From assembly GCA_032622095.1 (NCBI GenBank), contig CP136066.1, positions 168,772,664 to 168,836,663 on the forward strand: a stretch of 64,000 bases of DNA, read 5' to 3'. Positions 1 through 12,445 of this stretch are shown here, piece by piece. The notes below the pieces were generated by a model, which was not told the origin of the DNA, did no database searches, and worked only from the letters and a program-made list of their open reading frames with translations. The stretch comes from Siphonodentalium dalli. Lineage: Eukaryota; Mollusca; Scaphopoda; Gadilida; Siphonodentaliidae. The translations under genes were made by a program, and so were the position numbers. Each line of letters starts with the position of its first letter. Within the stretch, counting starts at the first letter, position 1.

Positions 1-2417
1 TGATAATTAATCAACTATATCTTCAACGATATGTAGGCACTCTTTGTGCGATTGTATGCCGTTTCAAAGAAACTATAACACTTAAGAATTGTGCAATAAC
101 TGGAAATGGTATGATACATTTGGGATATCTAATCTGAAGGGGATAGGTGTGCGAATTAAATTGTGATATTACTCGGAGTCCCGTCTATAAACTTTAGAAT
201 GATTATTATAATTCAAACTAGTGAATGTCTTGCTGACAATAATTGGAAATTAAAGATATCTCAAACGATTGGACACTATAATACTTCCATTCTTGCGTAT
301 TCTACACAAAACAAGGAAGAAGCGTTATATACCCATTTATGAAAATGTCTTGTGTGCTGTCGACTTGTTAATAATGAGGAAGTTTCACCAGGTTTCGGGT
401 TTGGCGCCAAAATATTTGAAAAATCACATTTTATAAACGGCGTTGTTAGACAATTGAAGAAACATTTAAAAAATAAGCTGATCACATTAAATTCTGATCG
501 CATTATTTTGGATAATTTTCGTGGTGTTGTATTGGTGATGCATATGTCAAAAACACCATTATTGTTCATGTTTTATTGCCTGATAAATTCTCATGGAATC
601 TTAACTCATTTGATGTGGAATTGGGTGGGGCATCGTCAAATAAAAAAAAAACCTACAATTGGATAGAAATATATTGCCCACATACACTGCATGGCAGATT
701 CCATAGCGCAATGGCACACTTCGGAGGAAACGTCCCTCAACTACCGAGTCCTAGTTGGAATTAAATCATTATTGAAACATTTAGCTTTTCGCTGTGAACA
801 ACTGTCCGCGCTGAACTCTGCATATAATCAGGCAATCAACACATAGCTGTGGGTCATACCAAATAGATAGTTGATTTCCAACGACAATTCAATAGGTGGT
901 TTTAAATTAGATAACATTCTCGGCGTCGGCTGAAAGTTGGTGCACGGAGGTAATTTGACCCAGACGGACAGTGATTATAAACAGGGGCACTGCAAACTAT
1001 TGCAATTTATTGATCTGCTTTTGAGATTAAAGGTATAACCCAAATTTATACACACCTGTATATACTGTGGGGAATTGTATTCTATATGCAGCTTTGATCT
1101 TGCATGCATTAAAGGGACATCAATACTTACTCTTTATTGGCACTAGCATTACATACATACGATAAAACACTTCATGTTTAAACACTAGTAACTCCGGATA
1201 CCCAACCAAATACACGGTGAGTAGAGTTATCATTCTAAGTTAAGTACAATATGTCAACAATGTCATCATATCGCCTGTTCAGTGAAGCATCACTCTAACT
1301 GGTATCTTGTCTGTGAAAACGAAACATCCGCTAAACTTTTATGATGAAGAGAAATAATGTGAATATTTGTGAAATCAACTTATTTATCTGTACGGATACA
1401 TTGAGATGTCTACAACATGTCTAGAATTGGGCACAAGTTTACCTCACGAAAATCAATACATAAAAGTATCATCAACGCGAGAAATAGGTAGACAGAAGGA
1501 GGAATAGAGAGTGGTGAAGCGCAATACATGTAAAACGAAAATAATTACAAACGTTTAATTATATGGAAGTATACGAATTTCCCACCGGGAATTCGAAAAG
1601 CCGCTAGTTTATATGTTATATTTATGCTTGTAGTCGATTATATATCATTTATTTACGCTTGTATCATTTATATTCATTGAAGGAACTATGTGTTGGGTTC
1701 CACATTTCGATTTCTATAAGACTCTGTAATATCGAGTTTTGTTTAGATTGAATAGTGTTACCTATTAATCTACAGAAAAGAAAGTTCCAAACAAATTCCA
1801 TGTGTTTAGACCTGTGGTTTTTACATGCACGGGCTGGGCTATTCGCTAGCGAATATTTCATTATCATTTAACACTTCATTATCTAGCATCAACTCTGGTG
1901 ACAGTACTATTTTACTAACCTATCATAACTATGCCTTATATTACGTAATATATAGTTAGCCTGACTATAAACAAGAAATAGTTGCACATCATTCTCTAAC
2001 ATTAATTTAGTCAAGTCAGGGCGTATTGTTTACTAACCTATCTTGTCTATGCCTTAAAATAGTTTATATATTTAGCCTGACTATATAACATCTGCCTAGA
2101 AATATTTGTATAGTTAGTCTGACATATTGTTCTTTACATCTACCATGTAATATTGTTGCTTTCTATTACTAACTACTACTGCCCACTGGTAAGAAGACTT
2201 TACCCATATAAATATTGTCTGTTATGTGAGATCGACTTCTGATGAGAACACATCAGTAAACAGGACTACGCAAGTATGACATGGAAAATTTTCTCATGGA
2301 ACAGCGTTCTGGTATGCGTTACATGTATGTCAAATGTGATGATGCCGCTTCGAATACTGAAGATATAATATAACCATTCTCGATTTAGAAAAAAACATGT
2401 CACCGCACGGTTCGTAG

Positions 2418-2474
2418 TAGATCATGCCATGAATCTCTACTCTGGATAGAAGTTGAGATTCATGGCATGATCTA
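2418..2474 (+). repeat. Perfect 20-bp stem hairpin in left arm
   Basis: TAGATCATGCCATGAATCTC is followed by a 17-nt loop and then its exact reverse complement. The same 57-nt structure is present at 17982-18038 and 56992-57048. Confidence 0.9.
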
Positions 2475-3069
2475 GGTTCGTGGAACCCGCAAACTCACTT
2501 TTACATGACAACAAACTGGTGGAGGTTACATTCTCGAATACCAATATTCACAGGCTGCCCAAAAATAGTGGGTGGTTTAATCAGTCTGGAGTTAATGATA
2601 TTTTGAATAGGTCGAACAGATCCCGACCCGGTTCCGCTGGGCATATCAGGTCTACAAATATGTCGACCACTCTTCGTGATGACAAAGGAAAGACTAACTC
2701 AAATCAATGAAAACCAACACGCGAGACCAGCATGAAACGTTAAAGAGCGTTTTTGTCAGTTCTTTCCGTTTATGGTATGAATAAAGAGCGTTTTTTATTC
2801 ACCCGTCGTGTTAACGAAGAACAATGTTTCTATTTCCGTAAATTTTTGCGTCCGGAATGATTGTATCTCTGCAGAGTTTTTGTTGAGTATGTTATTTATA
2901 GAACCAGGCGATTATATGCCTCGTGTTTTGTGCGTTTATTTGAGGTGTTTGTCCGGCTATTTGGCAAAGCTTTCATATATATTAGTTGTACCAATTTAAA
3001 AATTCAATTCAAACCTTATTTTGGGACTTTAGGTCCAGTAAAAGTGGTATAATCTGATTATATACTGGA

Positions 3070-3420
3070 TCTCGTTTCAAGAGTTGCCTTTGCAGCGTTT
3101 TCGGCAAAGTCGTTGCCACACATCCCGACATGAGCGGGTATCCAGCAGAACCAAATGTCAACATGAATAACTGCTTTTATGCATTTTCACATGAAATATG
3201 AAAAGTAACTATTAACGTCGTAAAATGACGCATTAAACACATTTATAGTTGTTTTGATGAATCAGGTGTGAGCAATACATCACATTGGTTCATATTTATC
3301 TTATTTCAATAAGCCCTGGACTTATACCAATGATTTATTTATATCTAAGCCGATGTAGGTTCACGCAGAGCGTATAATTCAGATTCAAATAATGCCGATA
3401 TGAGCTTATTTAACGTTTTT
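3070..3420 (-). pseudogene. RNase H remnant of a retrotransposon (left arm)
   Basis: Read on the minus strand, a short stretch encodes WIPAHVGMCGNDFADNAAK. This matches the end of the RNase H domain of non-LTR retrotransposons (His-x-Gly, Gly-Asn, Ala-Asp, Ala-Ala-Lys). About 250 bp upstream in the same direction, ELYALRE resembles the start of the domain (Ala-Glu-Leu-Tyr-Ala). The sequence between them has stops in all frames, so this is a fossil. It has an almost identical partner in the right arm. Confidence 0.6.
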
Positions 3421-3772
3421 GAAATAATTTCAATATTTGCTTACATCCAGGAGAACAGACTGGTGATAAGTCTTTCACAATTTGACGCAAAACTTTAATG
3501 TGAGTCCTTTCTCTTCTCAACCCTTGCAAACTCATATTAGCCGGCCTCTGAGATTGAGAAAATGAGTGGATGTGTGTGATCACGTGCATGTAACCGCAAT
3601 AATACAAACACCAGTTTCCAGTTCAACATTCAACTTAGCTACTGTATATACGAAACACATTTACTACCGGACTCCCAGTTTCATAGTAAGTCTTCTGTCC
3701 CACAATGTTGTGTTTAACCGACACCGTTATGGCAAACTAGTACATTCAAGACAGCAATTACCATTTGTGTCC

Positions 3773-3905
3773 GCATCGGCATCTCCAGTTTAGACCTAGT
3801 TTAAACTGAAATTTAGTAGTAAAAACAAGATTTAGTCGACTACGAGGATGACAAAGATTTGGTCGATTGCGTTCCATGTGGACGCCATCTTAGATAACAA
3901 AGTGT
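3773..3905 (+). mobile_element. DNA-transposon terminus related to the 20022-23031 element
   Basis: It begins GTCCGCATCGGCATCTCC and continues with AGTTTAGAC, TTTAGTAGTAAAA and GATTTGGTCGATTGCGTT blocks that recur in the same order from 20022. The mirror copy lies at 16565-16685 in the right arm. These two termini therefore face each other across the central region. Confidence 0.65.
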
Positions 3906-4240
3906 CCCCAAAGCGGACTTTTGCGGATTTTGGACATGTTGTTCCTGGTGTTTTTCCGCATCAAATGACATAAAAAAAAACTTGTAAACAATTTGTTCTA
4001 GGTTCAACTCTCCCACGACCACACTATACCGGAACATTTTGTTCTTAATGTTTAATTTTCCCAATGGAGAACTCTTTCAACGTGATAGATTTATATATAT
4101 TTATTTGCCAAAAATATTGGGGAGCGTAACTACTAGCTCCCCGATATATACACATGTTTATAAATTATTACAAAATCTCAATACAATTAAGTACTATTAT
4201 TTTCAGTTAATTGGTTTACAGTAAGTAAATAGTATAATAG

Positions 4241-6470
4241 ATTTCAAAGTATGAGAATACAATAATGGAAGAGAATTGGAAAAGTATAACATGTACGTGT
4301 ATACCGTTCAATTTATATTAAATTTTCGGCTAAACAGGCCCCTGTAATATGTATTGGGATAAATAATTGGAATAAAATCATAAATTTTATGGGAAATATG
4401 GGGTGGGCGGGTAACAATAAATTTATCGTTGCGTCGAACTTCATCAGTTCGACCGTTCGGCAGTAAACGTCAATTCAATATGAAATAAACACGTCTGCAT
4501 GTCGACCCATGGTAAGAAGAAAACAACTCATTGTCTGTTAATTAAACGACAGGCTATTGAACTAAGAATGAATTAGGCCATATGAATTATTTATTGGGAT
4601 ACAAAGACATATAGGCGAAAGCATGTTAAACTGCCAAAATCAAGCATAAATTTTTACTTTATTTGTAGGACAAATTAACGCAATCGAACATTGTAGCTAT
4701 TACAAGATAGACCACGGACTATTGATCGAGCGATCCAATGAATAATTAGGAAACAAAATGTTCTTAGAGTGAGGCAAATATAGATGATTAATAGTTACTC
4801 CGAGAAAATTAAATCTTCTAATATGTTTTACAAACATAATAAAAGTAACCAATTTCTCAACCAATAATTAGTCAGAAATTTGTTAACCTTCCACTTTGTT
4901 TGAATAAGTAGCATATTTCTGACTTTTCGTAAAACTTATGGTCTAAATTGCCATCAAATCCATGAAACTATTCACAGTATCAGGTTATAATCTTCTCATT
5001 ATAATTTCTTTGAGGTACCACCTGGAAACTTCCAATGCAAGGTGATGTCAGTGCACATTGAATTTTATAAAACTGGCAGTTTTGTCTATTGTTAAAGTGG
5101 TGCAATAACAATACACTCTCTGAAAAACACGGTGTAGAAACGCTACACACTTTGTACACATATATGTGTAACATCTGTTCTCCAGCAATTATGTGTAGAA
5201 ACTGTTGAGAAATTTTGGTACACACAATATGTGTAGCTCTGCACACATATGTGTAGCCACTATACACTTATGTGTAGTAAAAAGTTGGTACACAGTTAGT
5301 GTGTACTTTATACACATATATGTGTAGCCACTACACACTTATGTGTACTAAAATGCTACACAGTTTTGTGTAATAAATGTGTAGTACACAGTAGTACTAA
5401 CCAATATATACACTTTATGTGTAATAAATTTACATGCATTCTCTTTGCAAATATTTGACATTATTGGGTTATATCAGCATCATATGGTAGAGGGCACTGA
5501 ATTTAAACCATCACATCAAGAATGTTTGTTCTTAAAAGCGATAATTATTAGCCAAAATAAAATCATGAAAAATATGCTATCATATGTTATATATGCCGAA
5601 TGGACCCAACTTCAACATTGCCATTTACGTGTACTGGTATAATAAATGTGCCATAAGAATGATATGGGCAAGAAAAGTTGAAACCCACTGTTTTTTTAAA
5701 TTAATAATTGCTTGCATTCTAGAGCCAGCATCAAAGCCACTTCTTCAATTGACAGGGCACGAGGATCTTTGGATTAACTCCAAGTCACCTTTCCCATGTC
5801 AATGACATGAAGATCTTTCAAATGCTGAGTGAGCATCGGAGTATCATATTAATAAATTTTGTCAACAAAACCGCAGTCAGAAAAATGTTACCCAGGACAA
5901 AATCATGAAGAATGTGCTATCAGATATACATCGAGTATGCTGAATTGACCTAAACATCAGCCACAGTTGACATTGTCACGTAAAATAATTGTTTTGCAAT
6001 GTTTTATGGTAATACATCACTCTCCAGCACCTTGCCAACACGTTTGCTATATTCATGTTTACTGCTGAAAATCCATATCTGGCGATTGATTGCCTGAACA
6101 ATGACGAAAATAACTTGTCGACAAAAATGTTTTTAATTGATTTGACAACCATTGACCTTGTTTATTATGATGATTTAACCACTTAGATGCCATTGGTTTG
6201 CGTCAAAACCGTAAAAACATCAGTATTATTGGTAAACATGGGCCATAAATTTTACCAAAAAAATCAAAAATTGGGTCCTCAAAGCCCTTAATGTGTTTTG
6301 ACAACGCACGCCTGACTTCGCCAGGTGCCGTGACAATGCGACATTCAGTTTTCAACCCATCATTTACGACGCATTAGCGCGCTTTAAAAACCACCATTGT
6401 CTCACCTACTCGCAACGGTGGTAATCATTTTAATTGGTGTTACTTATTGTTTGTTTGCTTTAATTTTAGT
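4241..6470. other. Left spacer without recognised gene
   Basis: This is AT-rich sequence between the inner end of the left arm and the first plausible exon. ORFs are short and match nothing recognised. It contains the palindromic array at 5140-5430. A weak direct repeat is also seen: an 'AAAATCATGAA(A/G)AAT(A/G)TGCTATCA' phrase at about 5560 and again at about 5900. Confidence 0.5.
5140..5430. repeat. Array of short palindromes TACACATATATGTGTA
   Basis: Variants of TACACA(TA)nTGTGTAG recur about ten times in about 290 bp, interleaved with CTACACACTTATGTGTA. Each unit is itself near-palindromic, so the array could form multiple small hairpins. Confidence 0.8.
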
Positions 6471-6686
6471 GACCGTTTCATAGCCTTGTTCTAGCTATTA
6501 AGTTTCTTGTCAGAGAGTTCTTCGGGTTGTACTACACCAATTATAAAAATTACCCCCCCCCCCACGGGGGGAGAACTGCGACGTGAGGATCGGTTGCATT
6601 CCGATAAATGCGACGGTGGACAATTGATAAAGCGACGGTTGCGTTGTGATTTGAGCGGTGAAAAGGAAAACAACATCTCAAAATGG
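6471..6686 (+). CDS. Candidate exon upstream of the helicase exon (unknown product)
   Basis: An open frame from 6507 is preceded by a polypyrimidine-AG acceptor-like site (TTTAATTTTAG, about 6470) and ends at a consensus-like donor ATG|GTAAGT near 6686. The encoded peptide (about 60 aa) is rich in Lys, Arg, Asp and Glu, with a Thr-Pro-Pro-Pro-Thr-Gly-Gly patch produced by a C11/G6 tract at 6551-6571. No family is recognised. It could be a 5' exon of the PIF1-like gene whose C-terminal exon starts at 7098, or a chance frame. An intron of about 410 bp between them would have proper GT-AG ends. The 3' part overlaps the GCGACGGT motif cluster. Confidence 0.3.
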
Positions 6687-6840
6687 TAAGTTTTTCAATA
6701 TAAAACATACATTTGGGTTGTCATGAATACAATTATCATTTACAGCTGAGAATGTGCTCGTATAACAAGCAGGGGTAGGCGACGGTTCTAATTTATCGAA
6801 CGCGACGGTTCGTAGTTACTTGATTTGGAGAGGCGACGGT
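6610..6840 (+). promoter_or_regulatory. Five iteron-like GCGACGGT motifs
   Basis: GCGACGGT occurs at 6610, 6632, 6780, 6802 and 6833. The first two pairs are both spaced by 22 bp, which is two helical turns. The last three extend to (G/C)GCGACGGTTC. They lie across the candidate exon end and the following intron. A role as a protein-binding cluster is inference from the spacing. Confidence 0.5.
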
Positions 6841-7097
6841 TCGTTCTTTGAAAACTCATTTTTCATTTTTATGTCATAAATGAGTTTTACGTGTAAAGGA
6901 AAGGGTGTTCTTGTCGAATAGATAATAAATGATCATACTGATTGAGAAATATAGTTTATTTGTACACATTGCATGTCAATCCACTGTTGTAAATGGGTAT
7001 ATACACAACACTATTGCTCAAACCCACGCTACGGGACATTGTTGCCCAAATATCATCAAAAATAATTATTAAGCACAATTTCCTCTTTTTATTTCAG

Positions 7098-7477
7098 AAG
7101 TTCAGATGAAGGGAATGTTGTTAGTGTGTCAATGGGTGCTGACCCATTTGTCCAATTTCCAAATGGTAAGGTTTCCAATGATTCAGTTTGAAATTGTGAA
7201 CAAAATTACTAAAAACAATTCTGCAAGTCGTTTGCAATATCCCTTCAAATTGTCCTGTGATCGGACTGTTCACACGGCTCAGGGCCTGACTCTTTCAGCT
7301 GCTGGAATTGACTGTACATCCTTTTTTGCTCCTGGTCAACTTGGAGTTGCAGTTGGAAGAGTCACATGTAAGGGAAATTTGAGAGTGATTGGCTATAAGC
7401 CGGATATCGCACGTAGAACACATGATCAATCTGTTAATGAGTTATATTCCGTACCATTGATATTCCATTCCATCTGA
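7098..7477 (+). pseudogene. PIF1-like DNA helicase, C-terminal exon
   Basis: PIF1-family helicases are SF1B 5'-3' DNA helicases, widespread as genes of large eukaryotic mobile elements. After an acceptor (TTTATTTCAG at 7097) two overlapping frames give the C-terminal helicase region. The first carries EGNVVSVSMGAD (the small beta domain before motif V). The second carries TVHTAQGLTL and FAPGQLGVAVGRV, the family's motifs V and VI with the Arg finger. The switch of frame lies near 7165-7175. A second broken copy on the minus strand at 43186-43461 has the same switch at the same place. Walker A and B motifs are not seen upstream. The fragment is partial and probably non-functional. The piggyBac remnant follows about 450 bp downstream. 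Confidence 0.75.
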
Positions 7478-7933
7478 TGAAAGGTTACTCAGAATCGCTT
7501 AAAACCCTGAAAAACTGTCAATTTCAAATCACACCACAAGTAAAGTTTGTTCTCCCAATGTACCTAAATTCAGATCAAAAGTACTCCAATGGGCAGGCAA
7601 CAGGACAGATCCCTCAACTCCATGCCCCGAACATGGGGGTCGGTGTATCATAAAGTGATTTTTACCACAAAGTATGCCTAAACACATAATAGAAAACATT
7701 GCACTATACTATAGTGACTATATACATGTTTAGTGTACTTGACACTTTATTTATGTTATACGGAATTTATCAACCTCATCCAATATATTCTATTTCAGCC
7801 TCAGTAAACCTGAGCTAAAATCAAATTTAGTGAACTCGGTTGACAAATTCTGTATAAAATAGAAAATCAATTGAGATCCTCTATGACTGTTATAATATAC
7901 ATGTATATAATAGACATGTATATTCTTTTTCAG

Positions 7934-9056
7934 GATATAATGGTGATGACCAGAGATGAGTTCTACTGGGCTAACAGTGACTGCCATTTCATGCTGGGCT
8001 CCAAACTTCCTTCCGTGATGTCTCGTAATCGTTTCATGGCTATCCGGCGGTACCTACATTTCTGTGATGAAACCGATTTCAACCAGACCGATCCGATGTA
8101 ATAATAAATCGATAGAGGAAAAGTCACTGCTTGGTGTATCGGGACGTGTTGTGGTGTCCATTGCAGAACATATTCTTGGTCGTGGACATACCATTTACAT
8201 GGACAACTTTTTCACCAGCCCTTTGCTGGCCAAGTATCTGTTGACAAGAGACACGTACGTCGTCGGTACTGTACGAAAAGACAGAAAACATTTCCCACAG
8301 CAGCTAGTCAAGACTAAAAGACAAGCTAATCTAATTCCACATGGTCACTCAACATTCATGCAATCAGATGAGATAATTGCGACAGCCTGGAAAGACAATC
8401 GGATGGTGTACTATATCTCAACAGGCATAATACCAGAGTCGATCAGTTTATCTGTACCTAGGAAAAGAAAGGGTGGTGGCGGTGATCGAGAAGAAGTCAG
8501 TTGTCCACCAGTGGTGAAATCTTATTCTCACTTTATGAATGGAGTTGATAGATTAGACCAAATGACGCGTCTCAACAAGAGCAAAAAGTCAACTCGATGG
8601 TATCGAAAAGTCGAGCATAAACTATTAGAGTGTTCTCTATATAACGCATATGTTGTTGAAGGTACATATCGGAGTCATTTTCCTGATAATAAGCGGAAGA
8701 GGGATTTCAGTGCATTTAAGTTGGATGTTGCCCATCAGCTGGTGGGAAACTACAGCGACAGAGCGAAGATAGGACGACCACGGGCTTCAACTGCACTACC
8801 TATGACACGGTTGGATGGAAAGGGTCATCTTCCATTGGTTAGTGAAGGAAAGGATCATGTTTGTCAGTTTTGCAGCATCAAACATAAGAAATACAGTGAC
8901 CAGCATCCTGACATTTCATATTCCTGAAATCCAAACAAGCGCCGGAAGACCATTATTAAGTGCTGCAAATGTAATGTTTACCTCTGTTGCAATGCAAAAT
9001 CAAACTGTTTTTATGAGTATCATAATACAGTCAGAGCTATGCCTATTGAAGAATGA
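7934..9056 (+). pseudogene. piggyBac-like transposase, internally deleted
   Basis: piggyBac transposases cut and paste DNA at TTAA with a DDD/D active site. After an acceptor at 7933, one frame to 8101 gives the end of the N-terminal domain (VMSRNRFMAIRRYLHF). The frame then changes near 8100, and 8108-8927 gives the rest: YMDNFFTSPLL with the second catalytic Asp, and HFMNGVDRLDQM with the third Asp. The block between, which should carry the first catalytic Asp, is deleted. A TGA at 8925-8927 interrupts the C-terminal cysteine-rich zinc finger (CQFC before it; CCKC, CC and C after it), which runs on in the same frame to a TGA at 9054-9056. The gene cannot be active. Its remaining part is well conserved, so the deletion is not very old. 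Confidence 0.88.
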
Positions 9057-9141
9057 GCAACAATATTTCCAGGGCCTACAACGTCGGTTACGTGGTATTA
9101 TCATAACATTGTTTTTTCGTGACGTTGACAATGTACAGCTG

Positions 9142-9341
9142 TGCTCAAAGTAAGTGACCCTTAACTATAAGACAATTATGGGAAAATTTTCAGGATTTAG
9201 TCCGAAATATGGCTTGCTGCCATTCATCGGAAAGATTTCTGGGAGAGCTTTCCAATGAATGGCAGCAAGCCATATTTCGGACTAAATCCTGAAAAATTCC
9301 CCATAATTCTCTTATAGTTAGGGGGTCACTTACTTTGAGCA
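9142..9341. repeat. 200-bp near-perfect palindrome
   Basis: Two arms of about 85 bp begin TGCTCAAAGTAAGTGACCC and end in its reverse complement, with a loop of about 25 nt around 9217-9242. It starts 86 bp after the piggyBac stop. It is typical of a fold-back MITE. Confidence 0.9.
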
Positions 9342-11835
9342 TTACTGTATCATGTGGCAAATTGTAAACGAAATAATGATAATATATCCATACTATATAT
9401 TGTTTGAAATAACTCCTCCCGAATCACAACATTCTAAAAGTTATGGCCAATTAAACGTTCCGCTTTTTTTGAAATTAATAATTTTATTTACTGGCATAAC
9501 TCGGTGACCAATTAAGATACCAGTGAGCGGACAAGCTTGTCTGATGCTAAACAATGGGTGGCATTCTTTCGAATAGGTTGTGTTTCGCTATCTTTAATAA
9601 AACTGGAGAAATTAAAGAAAATATGAAATGGTCACGTGACCGACGTCTACCTAAAGAATATGACTCAGACGCTCTGCTTTGAGTCTATGGAAATTGTACC
9701 CGATTCTGATTTCCATTTGATAGGAATTCCCTGCAAGCAAACTGTCGAATTGGAGACACGATAATAATAGTGTCCAATCAGAACCCGCGGGGTTAATAAC
9801 AAGTTTTTGAAGCGGAATTCAAAGGCGGAGCTAACAGTCGGTATTCCGCTAAGAATAGAATTCAATAGACTTGAGACTCCACTATCAATGCTAAAATGGT
9901 GGACACGGGAGATCACGCATTTCGTACAAGTGTAAAAGTAGTTTTATCAAAGATGGAGGATACATTTAAAAAAAGATCGTTGTTGACATGAGCAAAAATT
10001 TGGCTATAATCACTCGCGGTTTCCTCTTGAGAGGGGTTGAAGTGATCGCGGAAGCCATTTTGCAACAAAAAACTAGAAAACATGCTCGGATATTAAAACA
10101 ATAACTCCAGATTAGCTATTGACTACCGTCAGTCATCTTGAATTGTGTGTCACTAAATCCTTTGCATTCTAAACATGCTACATCTTTTATCCGATTGATC
10201 CCAAATTTCTTATGCTATCGAATACCATTTTTTTGGGGTAAAAAATGGCCGCCATTGGACATATTAAATTTCACCCACTGCACGACTAAATGTGTAGGCA
10301 TGCTCTACTGTCTTCACGCGAATTGAACTTTATTACACCAATTTGAGTGCATACATTGCCACTGACACTTACATTTAACGAATATAACTACATATATGCT
10401 CCGGGTTGTATATGAATATGAATAAAATATTTTAACCCCAAAGCCAAAGAAATAGAAATTTGTGTCTGACGGATCGAGTGCCTTTAACATACAGCAGTGG
10501 CAAATTCAATGTGGTAATGATAAAGACATTCAGCAAACTTTTGAATAAATCCATGAGGTATTCATGTAGTATGCAGAATATTCCGTGCAGTGAAGATCTC
10601 ATGACCAGGTTGAATTTGCCATTTATTTTCTGAGCAAATTTAACATTCTGCATTTACAAAATAGCTGACGAAATTATGCACTGCATGTGGATATACTCTA
10701 ATTGGTGAATAGTGTAATGTACTATTTGGCATGTATAAAAGAGAAATCGTAGTAAATGTCAAAGTTAGTTATAATAGCATAACGAATACCGATGATACCA
10801 ATATATACATATATATTTGATAGACCGCTTCAAAATTGCAATCAATAAGTCTGCTATATATTAGCATTTGTTAACTTCACATGTTTTGACATGTCAATGA
10901 TATAAATTTCCATGTTCGTGGTGATTACACGCATTTCGCTATCTATCGTTCAGTGTTTGTAGTTGGAGTGTGGACAAAACCAAACGTTATCAGCTAACAT
11001 ATTGAATCAGTCAATCACTTGAGTAAATATTTACATCAACTGTTGTTAAATCTAAATCACTATAATCACAATTCATGGAACAGTGTACACCAAATGGTTG
11101 TCACTTAGTTATCATATATGGTTTCTCAGTAACGTGTTGTGCGCGATGACATCATTTAATTAACCGTCCAATCAAAATTATAGAACTGAAGGTCTTCTTA
11201 ACCTGGATGTATGGAGACAATTTACGACGCGCGTTTATATATAATTTGTCTTCAAACTTGTGGGTTATATTATATAAGTGTAAAACATCAATCGAAAAAT
11301 ATGGTTGTTTCTTAATTAATGAACGGGATTATGTGGTGAGGTTAGTGCATTATTGTGAGAGAAAGCCGACCTCATACACATAATAATTGCATTAACACAA
11401 ATAAGAAATGAATCCGCTATCAGTCGTGTGATGAGTGCACTACACGTATCTAGCTCTAAATGGATAAATACTTGGAACTGACACTGGTTCTATACGTAAA
11501 TGGTGAATTTGATTTGATATTCATGATATTTTCACTTTTACCCTGTCTTGTTGTTCCGATTATTCTTTGAGAACAACATGCAATTCAAACCTTAAATATG
11601 TTACAGAGTAAGTTTATAGGCAATTGGGTTAACCATTGTTATGGCGATATCTTCAACCATTCAAAATATGTATTTGCAACTGCGATCCATTATCAAATAC
11701 ATATGATCATGCGTTAACTGGTTGTACACTCATCGCTTTGATCCACTAAGCATAAAATGCATTGCAGGTACATTAAATGAACACATATATTCAAACATGA
11801 CTTATGCAGTCAAGCTGCTTAAAAGTTCAGTCAAA
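9342..11835. other. Gene-free stretch before the nuclease gene
   Basis: No supported coding region is seen; ORFs are short. 10430-10488 is a MITE fragment described separately. This lies downstream of the minus-strand nuclease gene, so its 3' UTR may occupy the right end, but no clear minus-strand AATAAA was found close to 11836. Confidence 0.5.
10430..10488 (+). mobile_element. Fragment of TTAA-flanked MITE
   Basis: CCCCAAAGCCAAAGAAATAG is followed by GATCGAGTGCC and TTAA, the same right end as the complete copy at 28549-28980. Confidence 0.6.
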
Positions 11836-12445
11836 TTACTCGTTGTTTCCAAGTTCAATGAGTTCAGGCTGATCGTTATCACAATCCAGGCAATCACATA
11901 GCTCAGTACAGACTAACTTCGATTTCTTGCAGGAACACATTGTGCTTTTACATTGGGACTTTTTACAAGAACATCTCACAAGCTGGAGCAGAGCATCTGG
12001 GGCAGCTTTCCTGTATGTTGTTGTCGGTCTGTATACACCAGATTCATCTTTGTGCCATCCATGAGACGTCGGATCTGGTTCGCCTATTACAGGTTGATCA
12101 GACTGCCCCCAGACACGCGCTTGGGCATGCGCACGAAGAGTATGCTCCTTGAATGCCGACGGTGTTGGTGGAAGTTTCTCACTCTCTGACATACACTTAC
12201 AAAACAGTCGCCATCGTGCTTCTGAAAGGTTGTCGGATGGTGTTTGTTGGTATCCGCGACAAATGAACTTCTCAAGAGCTCCCGCAGAATCTATATGAAA
12301 ACTTTCGGCTTGGAGATTTGCCAGCGCACAAATTTCATCATGTTCTGCAGTCATAAATGCCTTCCACCACGACTTCTTTCCTCTTCCAGCAAATTTGCCA
12401 ACGGTATCACATCCGGTTACTGCGTGAAAACCAAGAAGCGGTCTA
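11836..12445 (-). CDS. Nuclease gene, C-terminal segment with CXC motif
   Basis: The frame starts with HAVTGCDTVGKFAGRGKKSW, which corresponds to the Gly-Cys-Asp/helix-hairpin-helix part of FEN/XPG nucleases. It runs through a linker of about 130 residues and ends in a cysteine-rich tail spaced C-x-C-x4-C-x4-C-x-C-x6-C-x3-C-x-C-x2-C. That pattern is the Tesmin/TSO1 CXC type, which binds zinc and DNA in known members. The stop is TAA at 11836-11838. The segment has no internal stop and is the best-preserved part of the gene. Confidence 0.75.

Larger units (their letters stand above)
1..4240 (+). repeat. Left arm of giant inverted repeat
   Basis: The segment is found again in reverse complement on the right, split over 16215-20021, 23032-23336 and 26234-27103. 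The match begins at the first base of the window, so the arm continues to the left. It ends at 4240, where the left side goes on with ATTTCAAAGT and the right side with TATCTCAATC. Identity by eye is about 97-98 %. The arm holds short ORFs without a recognised family, an RNase H remnant, a 57-nt hairpin and the terminus of a DNA transposon. Around 1915-2085 there is a short internal tandem duplication with the recurring phrase AGCCTGACTATA. This arm lacks both insertions found in the right arm. Confidence 0.93.

Noticed and set aside
352-764. ORFs of 104 and 62 codons in the outer arm, repeated at 26341-26753
   Set aside because: Conserved between arms only because the DNA is duplicated; no recognised family and both strands are open over the same stretch.
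5140-5430. CRISPR-like array
   Set aside because: Repeats are short palindromes without regular spacers in an animal genome; a microsatellite-type array explains them.
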